A DNA stretch of 64,000 bases from positions 128,248 to 192,247 of the forward strand of contig CAJNOI010000087.1 of NCBI GenBank assembly GCA_905250115.1. Direction: 5' to 3'. Made by a program: the position numbers and the translations under genes. The stretch is from Adineta steineri. Lineage: Eukaryota; Rotifera; Eurotatoria; Adinetida; Adinetidae. Under the pieces are notes generated by a model. That model had not been told where the DNA came from, ran no database searches, and saw nothing but the letters and a program-made list of their open reading frames with translations. Positions 24,638-37,907 of the stretch are shown in pieces. Numbering within the stretch: the stretch's first letter is position 1; every line of letters begins with the position of its first letter.

Positions 24638-27600
24638 TCAAGACAATGATCTTCTTCCAAATGAACATAAAGATGATGCATCTGAAAGAGTTCTTCCTCG
24701 TTGCTTTACCAATGGTGTTGATATTGAATTTGTAGCAGAATTTTTACTTCGACGTGATATTGTTGATGTTGATGATGGTGTTGGTGTTCCTAAATCACCT
24801 AATTCAATAAGTTCATCAATAGTAACACGTTCCTTTATTGGTTCACGACTTTGTCGTTCAATTCGACATCGTTCAACATTCGCTCGAAAACCTCGTAGAC
24901 CAATTCGACTTAAATAAGTTTCTCGTTGACGTTGTAATGTCGTTGTTATTGGTCGATAATCTTTTGGACGATCTTTTTTTATATCAATTGGAGCATTAGA
25001 TTCTGTACCTAATGCTGATACATCAAGTGAACCAAGAAAATATTTTGTTAAACCATCAAGAATATCAATACAATGCATACGATCATCTTCACATATAGGT
25101 AAATCCATAGCCACAAGTAATAATTGATTTGGTTTTGGTATACGTAAAGGAGGTTCTAAACTATCAACAAAGTCAGATAATTGATCATATCGCATAAATT
25201 GTGAACCTATTGGATCTAAATGTTGCCATTTTTCATAATACATATCATAATCATCATCAGTTAATCCCTAAAAAATCATTTATATAAATTTACTAATTGT
25301 TAATTCTTTTCAAATGAATTTTCTCAAGTTCTCGTGGAATTTTAAAAAAATAGGTCAAGTTAAGTAAGCTGCAAATCTGAAGTTTACGATAAATTGAAGC
25401 TTGTAACTGTATGAGGTTTTTTCTCGAGCATCTCCAGTCGACAAAGCCCAGAGTATCTATTAGAACAATCAAAAATAGATGATTATAGTTTTCAGGTGGA
25501 GTTTTTCACGAAAATTTGGAGCACACTTAACTTGACCAAAAAACTATTATATATTTACTTGTTGTACATCTTCTTGAGCTTGAGAAAAATTTTCTAAAAT
25601 AACCGCAATATACATGTTAACCTAAATGATAATAAATGATTGGAAAAAGAAAGTTTTCTTTTTGTTTTTTAATTCTTACGACAACGAGTGAACTAATAAT
25701 TAAATATGTAACAAGAAATGGAATTGCAATTGCCATATTACCGCAATCACCTCTATTTGATGGTGATTTAAGAGTTGGATCACAATCAGGTGGTCGATCA
25801 TTTGTTAATGCTTGTAAAACACCTGACCAACCAGCAGTTGTACACATTTGAAAAAGTATAATTAATGAATTTGGAAATGTTTCAAAATTAAATATTTCTG
25901 TAACACCTGCAGACTTTCGTACATAAGCAAAAAATGACATACCAAATATAGAATAAATAAACATGACAAGAAAAAGAAGAAGACCAATATTAAATAAAGC
26001 TGGCATTGATACAGCTAATGCAAAAAGTAATGTTCGAATACCTTTTGCTCCTAAATACAAATATATAATTATTTTATTTTCTACACCGAAGAAAAAAAAT
26101 TAAATAAACCTTTAACGAGACGTAATACTCGACCAACACGAGCAACACGTACAACGCGTAATAATGTTGGATGAACAAAATAATTTGCCATAAGTTCACC
26201 CAAGGCTTGACCTAAATAAAGTTTTGGTTGTTTTTATATTAAATTACACCGTCAAAAGAAATAATAGCAGCTTAATTTTTCTTATTATGAAATTAAAAAA
26301 AGAGAGGAAAAGCAAGAAGTGCACATCAAAATAGCGTGCAAAAAAAAAGAATGTATCACCAATGAGTCAAACCTTTTTCGAAAAATGAGACTAAATTTCG
26401 TTTTATCTTAAAATTTAATATAAAAAAAAAGATCATACCAAGAATGGATGCAATAACTATAACAAAATCAAATACATTCCATGGAATAGTAAAATATTTA
26501 TAATGTAATGCAAGTAATTTCATTCCACATTCAATAGTAAATCTAAATAATTAATAATAAAAAGCAATAGATTTAAATTTAAAAATAAAATTTTGTTTTT
26601 ACATAGCAACAAAAAAATTATTAATATATCCAAGAACATGATCATAAGTTGCACTTTGATTATGATGTTCAAGACACATACAAAGCATATTAAGAAAAAT
26701 ACATATCATTATAAATATATCAAATGTTTGATTTGTTGTTAAATCGAAAAAAAATCTTGCGATAGGAAACTAAAAAATATTAACAAATGAAATATTTTTT
26801 GTCTAGAATTTATTTGAAAAGTATTACTCGTGGTCTTGGTAATGCTTTTGTTGGCTTTTTATTTCCCATTTTTTTCATAGCATTATAATATTTTTTTTGA
26901 TCATCTGTCATAAACATTTCTATCGAACCACCATCACCTAACTATAATAGATTTGAAAAGGTGTTTATTGAAGGGAAATGGGAAATTTTTATTAATACTT
27001 TTCGTTTTTGTTGATTGAAATTATCGATAACAACACCGATAAAAAGATTTAATGTAAAAAATGAACCAAATATAATGAATAAAATAAAATAAACAAGAAT
27101 ATAAACATTAGATTCATGTTCTGGTTGAATATCAGGCTAAAATGAATTGATTTTAGAAAAAAATAAAAGGGAATAAAAGATAATATACATCTTTTGCATC
27201 GGCTGCATCAGCCATTATTTCGATCCATCCTTTAAATGTTGCCTAGTTAGAAAAAGAAAGAAAGCAATACATTTTGACTTTAGAAGAATATTTATCAATA
27301 GTTCAATTAGTTATAAGTATTTAGAATTTTTCTAGGATACTTTTATTCATAAATATTTTTATCAAAGATAAGAATCATCTCAAATTCAAATATCTAACTC
27401 ATATAAACAAGCAACGCTCGTCTGGAGACTCGCTTAGCTCTTTATCGTAAAAATGCATCCTCTTCACATTTACTAAAAAATAGGTTTTCGTTGTTTCTTT
27501 GACCTCTGCCCCCTCCTCGTCATGGTCACCCAATAGACCTCAGATTCGAAATACCTCTAGAAATGTCTTTTCTGAAAAATGGATCTTCGATGTTCTTTTG

Positions 27601-30600
27601 ACCCTGCGGACACATAAACAAGCAAACAATTTATGTTTACTGGACTCTTCTCTATGAGAAAGAGAATATATTTGTTGATTTTTTTTCTCTAAATTAAGAA
27701 AGATAATTTGAACTTACAACTTGAAATAAAGCTAAATAACCATTAATAACATTATCAAAATTGACTCTTGAATTTTCCCATGTAAAATTTTTTCTTAAAC
27801 AATCTGTTTTATTTGTTACATTTTCTGATACATTAACTCGATCATGTGTATCAACATAAACACATTTATAAAATTTTCCACCAAATAATTGTACACCCAT
27901 TATTGAAAATATTAACCAGAAAACAAGACAAACTAGTAAGACATTAAAAATGGACGGAATGGCACCAATTAATGCATTGACAACAACCTAAATTTGAAGA
28001 AAAATAATAATAATAATTAAATCATATAGAAAAGAAATTATTTTTTTTTGTATACTCGAATTCCATCGAATCTTGATAGTGCTTTCAATGGTCTTAAAGC
28101 TCTTAAGGTTCTCATTGATTTAAATGCTGGAATATCAGCTACACCAAGTCCATCAAGTAAAGTTCCAAGAACACTAACAACAACAATAAGAAAATCAAGC
28201 CAATTCCAACCATTTGTAAAATAATTTTTTATTCCATATGCAAACCATTTTAAAATTAATTCGGCTGTAAATATAATTGTAAAAAGTTTATCAAAAGCAT
28301 GTAATATCGATGAAAATCTTGGTTGTTGTCGAGTATTTATATCCTCTAATGCCTGTTTAAAAAAAACAAAAATAATATGATAAAATACATAAATTCTATG
28401 ATATATTGAATTTACTAATGTTGTACTACTAGCTAAAATACTAGCAATAATGAGCCATTCAAAGAAACGATGTTCCACTAGACGATGTGCTCTACTGCGA
28501 AGAAAAGTCCAATGTCGTTGAATTTTTTGCGGTATAATAAATTGACAACAATCAAAATATTTTGAAATTTCTCGACCACAACAATCCGGGGGCATATGAC
28601 GAAATTGATAAGTTAAAGGGGCTATTGAAGTAGAAGGAGTGACATTATTATTATTAATAGTAATAGGATCTATCGATGTCATTTCGATATCTTCAATAGG
28701 TCGTGTTAGTTCATTACTTATGGTTAAGATATTGTGTGAATTATCTTTGTTAGGATCGATATCAATAGATGTAGAATAAGGAAGGGTACTTATCGTATTA
28801 CTGGTGCCAGCAAGAGACTAAATATACATAAAATATAAAAGAAAGATTAAAAAAAATATTTTTTTGACGAACTCGATTATAATAAATTGTTTCAGTAGTA
28901 ACACTTTCAATAATTTTTGAATTTGGTTGTTTTTTTCGACAAAATAAACGAATAAAATGATGCAATATGAATCGAAAACATCGTTGAATACGTTCAATTG
29001 CTTCGCCAATTTTATTATCATCATCACCTTCTTTTTCTCGTTCAGCAAGAACATTCGAACCAAATGATGCAAGTAAAAGAGCCAAGAATAAATTTAATAC
29101 CTATAATAATGAAAATATATAATATAAACATGCTCCTGTCGCCAACCAAATTTATTATTCATGATTAAGCAAGATACATTTTACATACCACAAGATTTCC
29201 AATGACAAATGTAAAAAGAAAAAATGGTATACATGGCCAACCAGCGCATTCAAGACATATCCACATTGATTCAATCCACTCACCACATAATACACGGAAA
29301 ACAATCCTTTATATAAGAAAAAACATTATTCATATTCATATCAATCTAAACTTACATAAATGCATGAAAAAAATCAACAAAATTCCATCTTGGCATATCT
29401 TTTTTGAATTGTTGAGCATATTTTGGACCAAATAACTAAAATTTAATAGAATTTTATCTTATTATTCGCATGATTTTAATCTACCTGCATGCCCATAACA
29501 GCAAAAATAAAAATAATAATGACAAGAACTAATGTCAAATTTCCTAAAGCTCCAATTGTTTTACCAATAATTGACATTAGACGATTAAGTGTTGGCCATG
29601 ATTTTGCCAATTTAAATACTCGTAACTTCAATTTTAAAATAAAAAAATAATCATATTTACCAAAAAAAAACTTACTAAACGAAATGATCGTAAAACACTT
29701 AATCCTTTTATATTTGCTAGACCTAATTCAACAAGACTAAGTGTAACAATAAATAAATCAAATACATTCCAATGATCCTTTAAATATTTTGCCGGAGATT
29801 TTGCAATTATTTTTAAAATTGCTTCAGCTGTAAATATACCAGTAAAAACATAATTTCCTGTCGCTAAAATTCGTGCCATTTTTTCACTTTGACCAGGTTG
29901 ATCAAGTGCCATAAATAATGTATTTAAAATAATACATATAGTAATAAATAAATCAACAAATGCATCCAAAATAAAAAATGCTACGACTTCCTATAAAATG
30001 AAATCAATTAAGAAATTTTGCTTATTCATATAAATAATAAAATATACTTGAAATTTTCTGAATGATTCCGAAGGACAATTCCATTCGCAACAAGTATTCC
30101 AGAGAAATTTCATTAATGGTCGATCGCATGTATTGGTTGTATCCATATCTGAAATGACGATGTTCACACGTTTCTTAGGATGATCTTGTAACTGCCGTGC
30201 ATGCTTATTTGCAGTTAGAAGTAGACGACATTCAACATGTGAACTACCTCGGTCATCTCTATGATGATCGACTTTGTGCAGTACAGTATGTTGTTCTAGA
30301 TAATCGACCGAATAGAAACAAAACAAACGTATACAAAACTACAAACATGCATATCTATCTATATATAAAATCAAATTATACATGTGCCTTTTCGATGTTG
30401 TTTAAACAATTAAGGTTAGAAGGGAACGGCATTAATAAAAAATGTATCTGTGATTATATATAAATAAAAAAATAATAAATATTTTCTTTTTTTTTCTTTT
30501 TTTAATGTCCTATTTTGAAAATATAAATGGGTGTGTATGAAATTATAAAATTATAATTAAACTAGGTGAAAAAATTGTAATATTTATCTATATAATATTA

Positions 30601-33600
30601 TCCTAGTTTAGATACAAAATTGATCCATCAAACATGAATATTACTTACTTTTTGATCGAATACTTGTTGTATCAGAAGCTGAATGTGATAGGATTTGATC
30701 AGCAGGTGCATATTTTATATGAGGTTTCGGTTGATACAACTAGAAAATATAAATAAAAATTAAAGTATAAACCGACACAACTCTATTTAAATAATATTGA
30801 TTGCAGTTACAGAGTTTTAATTTCTCCTCTCTTCCCTGCACATCTCTAATTATGATAGATCTTCATTAATTACCAATGGTAGTATTATCACTATATCAAC
30901 GATGAATGATTATGCCTAAGTGAATCATTTATTTGTTCGAATACATTTCTCAAAATATTCCTTAAGCTTTATAATCTAATATAAATTTCTAAGACTAGAT
31001 TTTCGATTGTTTTATATAATTGTTACTTAAGAGACAATCCACGAGCCCATCGAGGAAATGAAGTACTCAATATGCTTATCTTGTTCAGCATCATTCAAAA
31101 TCTCTAAATCGAAATTTTTCGCACATTTAGCTAAGCTGATGAAAACTTAGCCTTAGTTAACTTTCGAGCACTTATGGTACATGTTTGAAAAACTCTATCA
31201 AAAATCTTCTCTATGAAGTTGAGAGTTCTCGATTAATATACCATAATATAGAGCATCGAACGCTGAACAAAATCATCTATTTACATATGAAATACTATGT
31301 ATGACTAGTTAGCTTTAGGTAAAAAATGGGTGGATTTTTGTCAAGGGGGAAATAGCTGATTATTTGATTAGCAGTGGTTAGTATTTCTAAGTAATGATGG
31401 GTGGGTGTGGGTGTGATTATTCTTTTTATTCACACACACACCCACCCCACCTATGACATTAAAACTCGATTTTGATTTCTCAATATGTATTAATTAACAT
31501 CCCTTCAATCTCTTATTGATACTATCTTCTCTTAGAAAATTGTTTCTTTTTTTCCTAATTCAAACTCGTATTTCTAATATTATTAGATTAAAATCCTAAA
31601 ATTTACTGTAACAGTTGATTCATTATTTGAATTTAATCGGTCAGCAATATAAGACCATTTTCTACTTCGTTGTCTTGATAATGTATCATAATTTTGTTGT
31701 GCTTCATCAAGAAATGGTATTGTATTATCATAGCTTTCATATTCATCAAAATTTGTTGTTGGATTTGAAAAAATATAACTTGGATTTTCAAATAATAACG
31801 GTAATGTTTGAATAGATTGTCGATGTTTAAATTCCGATTTCTAAAAAGAAAATAGACAAAAATATTTCAATTGAAATAAATTTATTTATTTATTTTACTA
31901 ATCGATTTTGATTATATTCAATTGAAAGACTTGATACTGATGGTGGTCGATTTGAATTTTCATAAAACCAAGTATATTCAAGATTATTTTCAGGTTCTAT
32001 TAATTCATCTGCTTGTGATAATTTTCTTGCTTCTTCATTTTGTTGTTCAAGTTCATCTTCAACTTTACGTCGTTCACGTTCTAATTTTTCTGCATTGACT
32101 TTTTTTTGTTGTTCTTGATAAGACATCGATACAATAGCTAAAATTAAATTTACCAAATAGAATGAACCAAAAAATATGACAGCAACAAAATAGAAAAAAT
32201 GATAACGGCCAGCAGCTGACAGCACCTAAATTCAATCAATAAAAATTATGATTATATTCAAATAGAATAATATTTGTTCTTACCAATTGATAAAGATTTT
32301 CCCAATAATCTTGTGTCATTAATCGAAAACAAGAAAGCATAGCCCAACCATAACTATCAAAACTATGGAAAAAAAACCCAAAAATTCCTTTCATTCTATA
32401 ATTAATTATTAAATCTATACCTTGTATAACCAAAATCCGGACTAAAACGAAACGATAGATTTTTTTTGTTTGATGAAGAATTAAAATTTCAACTTACTTT
32501 ATTCCAAGATCTTTCCAACAAATATAACCATGTGGACATTTTCGACTTCCACTAGCATTTCCACAAACAACATGTATATCATCTTCTTGATACCAATAGA
32601 CTATACAAATAAATCCAAATAATGAAATTCTTTCTATTTTTGTTAATAAAACATACTTTCATTATGAATTTCTTTTACATAAGAATCATAAGACATATTA
32701 AAACCAACTGAAAAATTTGAACCATTGATAAATGATTCATAAGTTGGTACACATTTTTGTCGTAAAACACCCATATAAAGCTGTAAACCTACCTAATAAA
32801 AATATTTCAAAATTCTTTAATTAGAATAATAAATAAATTTTGTAAATTATCAAACCAAAGCAAAAATTGATAGAATAAAACTTGATAAAACAGTAACATC
32901 TCGTAAACAAATAAGAGATTGAATTAATGCATCGACAATCGTTTTCAAACCTATAAATTTAAAAATTGATTATTGAAAAATATATAATTAACCCTTTCCG
33001 GCCGACAATTCCAGAAAAAATACCGTACTCCCCTACGGCAAAATATTACCATTTAGTAATATCCGGCCGGAAAGGTTTAAGATTCAATGATATAATATAC
33101 CTGGAACAACAGCTACTGTTTTTAATGCTCTTAGTACTCGAAATGTTCGAAGGACAGAGACATTTCCCAAATTGACAAAGAATGTTATATATCTAATTAA
33201 TAAATTAATAGATCATTTTTCTTTTCTTCTCTAATTTGTCTACATACGCTAGTGTAATAACAATAAAATCTAACCAATTCCATGGATCACGTAGAAATGT
33301 AAATTTTTCCAGAATAAATCCACGTGCAACACATTTTGTTAATGCTTCAAGTGTATAAATTACTGTAAAGATATATCTATTGATTCAAATAAACATAGAT
33401 ACATATACATTTTATAAAATATTAGAGAATATTTACTCATATGTTTCAGGTACATTTTTAAGTGTCATAAATATACAATTAGCCAAAATAGTAAGCATAA
33501 CAAATGTACTAAAAAGTGAATGAGTTAATATACGAATTGCTAAATGACGAAAACAATTGTATGGAGAAAATATAAAACAAGCTGATGTCGAACTAAATCG

Positions 33601-34015
33601 GAAGATTGTTTTATTTCTGTTAACAACCACAAATACCTAAAAGATGAAGAAGAAGAAGATTCAAGATTTTTATATTAGTAAATTTTTTTGAATAGTATAC
33701 ATATTGAGTTCGATAATACCGATCGATTTCTTCTATTGGTTTACCAATAAGTTCAGCTGGAAATTTTGTTTGTAATGCTCTTGGTAATGTTTGTCCAACA
33801 GCTAATTCTTTATTAGGTTTTCGTTTTAAATTAGGTTGTTCATAATTTGATGATTTTCTCATCGAACTATATAATAAATCACTATCGTCTTGACGTATTG
33901 TTTGTCGTTGTAATCGATCGGAAGCAAGGCGTTCAGCTTCCTCTTGTCGATAACGTTCAATACGATGTAATGATTCGGGTGTAAACTCGCGAAAAACAAT
34001 CGAGCTGTAGTCCAT
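24638..34015 (-). CDS. Nav1: Voltage-gated sodium channel alpha subunit (Nav1/para type)
   Basis: Thirty exons chain in frame to 1887 aa. They run from exon 1 at 34015-33701 to exon 30 at 25267-24638; landmarks are exon 9 32362-32284, 14 29990-29676, 17 29306-29189, 20 28352-28056, 22 27242-27189, 24 26941-26828 and 28 26050-25680. Four six-TM domains are present. Pore residues are D ([10 protein letters not shown]), E ([11 protein letters not shown]), K ([10 protein letters not shown]) and A ([10 protein letters not shown]), the sodium-selective DEKA ring. S4 segments include [15 protein letters not shown] in DI and [17 protein letters not shown] in DIV. The III-IV linker [20 protein letters not shown] holds the fast-inactivation MFM motif seen in insect para. 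The C-terminal EF-hand-like region is present, but no clean IQ motif is evident. Start 34015 fits the family opening [10 protein letters not shown]. Confidence 0.97.
25353..25537. mobile_element. Candidate 185-bp MITE in sodium-channel intron 29
   Basis: The left end GGTCAAGTTAAGTAAGCT and the inverted right end GGTCAAGTTAAGTGTGCT match over most of 24 bases, followed on both arms by CAAAT. Both flanks are A-runs, so a target duplication cannot be judged. The intron (25558-25268) is about 290 bp against the usual 50-60 bp, and the element accounts for the excess. Confidence 0.7.
27600..27668. repeat. Dispersed repeat fragment in sodium-channel intron 21, second copy near 51987
   Basis: TGCGGACACATAAACAAGCA, then AACAAT and ACTCTTCTCTATGAGAAAGA, matches 51987-52050 in the same order with a few changes. 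The host intron (27717-27243) is about 475 bp, several times the local norm. A truncated relative of the same ACAAGCAA word occurs near 27402. Confidence 0.6.
31398..31451. repeat. GT/CA fold-back in sodium-channel intron 11
   Basis: GGGTGGGTGTGGGTGTGATT and, after a short spacer, CACACACACACCCACCCCAC can pair over about 20 bp with a few mismatches. It lies in the longest intron of the gene (31606-30741), which is in the domain I-II linker. Confidence 0.6.
32988..33080. mobile_element. Mini-MITE with piggyBac-like TTAA flanks in sodium-channel intron 4
   Basis: TTAA occurs at both ends (32988-32991, 33077-33080). Just inside, CCCTTTCCGGCCG on the left faces CGGCCGGAAAGG on the right, an inverted repeat of about 12 bp. 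The 85-bp element between the TTAAs is far richer in GC than its surroundings and has no coding capacity. TTAA target duplication with CCC-type ends is typical of piggyBac-family elements. Its insertion explains why this intron is ~150 bp. Confidence 0.78.
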
Positions 34016-34986
34016 CCTTATCGTCGACACTTACCGTCTGTTCATACATAGTTTTTTAACAAGAATAAACAACAGCAACAACAACGATAAATCAAATAAT
34101 TAACTCCACAAAATACATTATTAACTAAAATAGTTAAAAAGGAAAAATGATTAAGCACATAAAGAGTAATTTTTTTACAATTGAAATGATAAATCATACA
34201 ATAACCATTAAGTAGGCCCTTCTCTGTGTAACAGATGTTCACGATTGAGGGGTATACGAACAAGAAGAAGAAGAAGTAGACGAATTAAAGCGAAGTATGC
34301 AGTTTTTTATTATTATTTAGTCTATTAACTTATAGAAAAGTTTCATTCAATATTTTTTTATGTATCTTCTTCACACATTGATCAATCAGGAGCTAATTCT
34401 ATGTAAAGAGACGGTTGAATAGAATACGATAGTTGCGCGTCAACGACTTAAATAGATTGATTTAGGAAAGCATAGTGAACATCACGAAGCAATAAAACGA
34501 CTTCTTCATCTATCTTTTATCTAATCTTAGACTCTTTTCTCTCTCTCTCTCTCCTTCTCATCATCTTTTTCGTTCCATCTTAGATCTTCTTCTTCTTTTT
34601 TTTTTTGAACAATTGTCACACTTATAACATAGCAAAGCACAAGCAAAAAAGAATAAGAAAAGAAGAAAAAAAATACAAAGACATCGGGGAATAGAATTTT
34701 TTGTTATGATTACTAAAGCATTTGCAATCCGATGCTAGAATAATATCAATCTTTTTTTTTATCAATCACTAATCGTCATTGAGCAGTCGGTTCTAAAGAT
34801 GTATCGACTAACTATTGAACATGTCGTGTTAACTTAATATTGATGTTCGTTCCGTTTGTCCTGTTTAACTAAATATAAGGTCAACGTCAATGAGAGTTTT
34901 CTATGATACTATTATTTCATCATCTTATTTGTTTTTTTTTTCAGCTGAAAAAAAGAAGAAGAACAAGAGAGTGACGAAGAACTAGT

Positions 34987-35020
<34 letters not shown>

Positions 35021-36703
35021 ACAATCGAACAGTCACGCATATGGATCCGAATGATAGTGATGACGAACAAGAGAGCAGTATAACGTTCCTAAATCCGATT
35101 TCTTCGTTCATTAGCATATCTAATAAAATGTTTTGAATAATAGGCCTACCACAAGAAAAAGAGTAGCGATGCGTTTCTTCGTTCAAAATCAAGTTCATAT
35201 CATTCACATCTTAGCTGTCAATCAATGCGAAAAAGATAACAAAATCTAATGGAAGATTTTTTTTGTATAAACAGACAGAAAAAAAGAAGAATCATTCTAA
35301 ATTCATAGTTTTATATCAATATAATTGAAAATCTAGAATTCATGTTTTTATTTATTAATCAATTAATAAAATCAAAACAATTATATTATATATTTTGTTT
35401 TTTGTTCCAATCACATTTTAAGAGAAGATTTGTTATCTTTACAATATAAAAAGTATGAAACACGCAAACTATTTTGTAATCTCTAGAGATAAATTTATGT
35501 TCTGAAATTTGTACCATTGTTTGTCAATTGATTAATCTATAATCATATGTTAAAAGATCAGTTAAGAATATTTCTTATCTTTTACAACTTAATCTGAAAT
35601 AATTTAACATCAATAAATGAATATAATACTCATTGTCTAGATTGATTATTAATCGTAGTCAAAAGTCATATAATTTACTTCAGTCTATTATACAAATAAA
35701 GACATTCGTTTTTTTGTATTTCTATTGTTCATAAATACTATTTATTGGTACTTTTTTTTCATTCAATATCAATAGTAACATAAAGTATTAAAGAGAAGAA
35801 AAGAAAATTATATATACTATGCACGTTAGCTTGCTATTGTTATTATTCGTTTCCACTTATATCAATAGGACTATTCGCAGAATTTTATGAGTATGTATAG
35901 CCGCTATGACTGACATATATATATGCATAGTGGTTTGCAGTTATATGTAATTATTCATCAATCTGTTCTCTTTCCGCACATTTGATTGACAAGAAGGTAT
36001 AACCATATATGCTAAGTATACTATTATTGAACATAGAAAATTTGATTTCATTTTCTATTGTTTACAATTGAATTGAAATATTTAACATGTATAATTGTCA
36101 TATTTATATTAGAAGCTTTATGTCATTTAACCTTGATGTTTCTTTCGATTAACATATCTAGATAAGAAAAGTACAATGTATATAGTGTGAATTGAATAAA
36201 GCTAATATATATATATATGTATGTGTAAATACAGAAGGAAATTTCATTTGATTACCTAATCATTTTATCGTATATTTATAAATCAACTTTTTCTTTCTGT
36301 ATCTTTCCTGTCATTTGATTTACAAATAAATAGAAGCCATAAAGATGATAATGTTATAAAATGAATATGAAACAATCGTAGAAATGATGATAGTATCGTT
36401 GTTTTAATTGCTTGTAATCATTTCTTTATTGAGAGAATATGTACAATAGAAACAATTCATTCCTAATAATTTCATATACATCTATATTCTTTTATGGAAT
36501 CTTATTCGTCGTCTAATTGATGGTTGTGTATTGAAAGTTGTTCATAATCATCATCAATGTTCATACAGGGAGGTAGTTATTGCGTCGCGTCGATCTATAT
36601 AACGAATTCATTTTTTTTTTCTTCTTCTTTGTTATAGTGAACGAAAGTGCTAGAATATAAGTGAGATGACATATTGAGTGAATACAATTCTGAATACTGA
36701 GTG
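34016..36703. promoter_or_regulatory. Upstream region between the divergent sodium channel and four-TM genes
   Basis: This 2.7-kb region separates two divergent starts. It contains pyrimidine-rich stretches, a (GA)n run at about 34990-35018 and AT repeats. Non-coding 5' exons are likely somewhere here but I cannot place them. Confidence 0.4.
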
Positions 36704-37907
36704 ATGGGGAAGCCGAATAATGATGACAGGTATACTTGAAACTTTTTACAACTTAAAGACATTATTTGTCACCATTTCTTTTTTTTTTTTGATATTTTAT
36801 TAGTCAATTTTTCGATCAAACATCTTCATCATCACCTATTCCACCTTTACCTCCACCACCAAGTGATTTTGATATGAACTGGCAGACAACATTAAGCCAA
36901 TCTGAACCAAGTATTCAATCTCGTCAAAATCAATTATTAAATCGTTTAGCTACAACTGCTTATAATTCATATAAAGTATCAATTGGACATGAAAAAGTTA
37001 ATATAACAGAAATTGCTCGTCAACGTGAATCTTCACCGGATCCAACAACACCAATGATAACAAATGAAAAACGTCGAATAATAGCAGCACGAAGAGGTGC
37101 TAATATTCTAAGTTTATGTTTTATGTGTTTTGTTTCAGCTTGTCTCATACTTATTGCTATTTCTACTATGCAATTAATATTACGCAGACATTTTATCAAT
37201 AATAATGATATAATTCCTCAATTAGGTCATTCAAATAATATCACATTGGATTCTCATTATAAAATACTTATACCGATATCAACAATGGATACAGTTTCTA
37301 ATCTTATTATTCCAGCATATGACCGTACATTACGTGAATTTGCTACAGTTATATGTTTATCAATTATTGTACTTAATTGTTTTTGTATATTAATATTTAG
37401 TATTGAAATTTATCTTGGTTGTAATATAATGCAACCTAAAAATGATTCTCATCGGTATGATTCTTTTTTTTCTATTATTAATGTTTAAAATCTAATTTCT
37501 CCTTTTGAAATTTTTCTTCAACAGTAGTTTTAATTGTTTATTCAGTTCTTCAACAGCACGTTTTATTGCTATTTGTAGTTTTTATGCATCAATACCAGCA
37601 TTTATTCTTGGTAAGAATAAATCTATTTATTTAGATTATATACTGTTATGTTTTTTTAGTTATGTGTATATTTATATTATTGAATATGTCACTTATACCT
37701 GCTATTATATCATTAAGTGTCCTTGGTTTTGGTTTGATTTTTATTCTTCTAACACTTTTAACATATGTTTCATTATGGCAAAATACAACATTTGATGGCA
37801 AACTTGGTGGAATTAATGGATCTATATATCATACTGTTGATGCTACACATTTATGTGATGATGATATAGATTTAGCTAAAACTGATGAACTTTCAACACT
37901 TGTTTAA
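36704..37907 (+). CDS. Unknown four-transmembrane protein
   Basis: Four exons, 36704-36729, 36804-37454, 37525-37610 and 37660-37907, give 336 aa in one frame. The cytoplasmic-looking N-terminus has a proline run (PIPPLPPPP) and a basic stretch (NEKRRIIAARRGAN) directly before TM1 (ILSLCFMCFVSACLILIAIS). A loop with possible N-glycosylation (NNIT) leads to TM2 (FATVICLSIIVLNCFCILIF), TM3 (ARFIAICSFYASIPAFILGV) and TM4 (IISLSVLGFGLIFILLTLLT). The tail ends in TLV, consistent with a PDZ ligand. I do not recognise the family; a tetraspan regulator of a channel or junction is possible but unsupported. The first exon is tiny (26 nt), so the start is less certain than the rest. Confidence 0.75.

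Noticed and set aside
34990-35018. CRISPR-like or promoter signal in the GA run
   Set aside because: Simple (GA)n microsatellite without spacer structure; such tracts are common in this genome.
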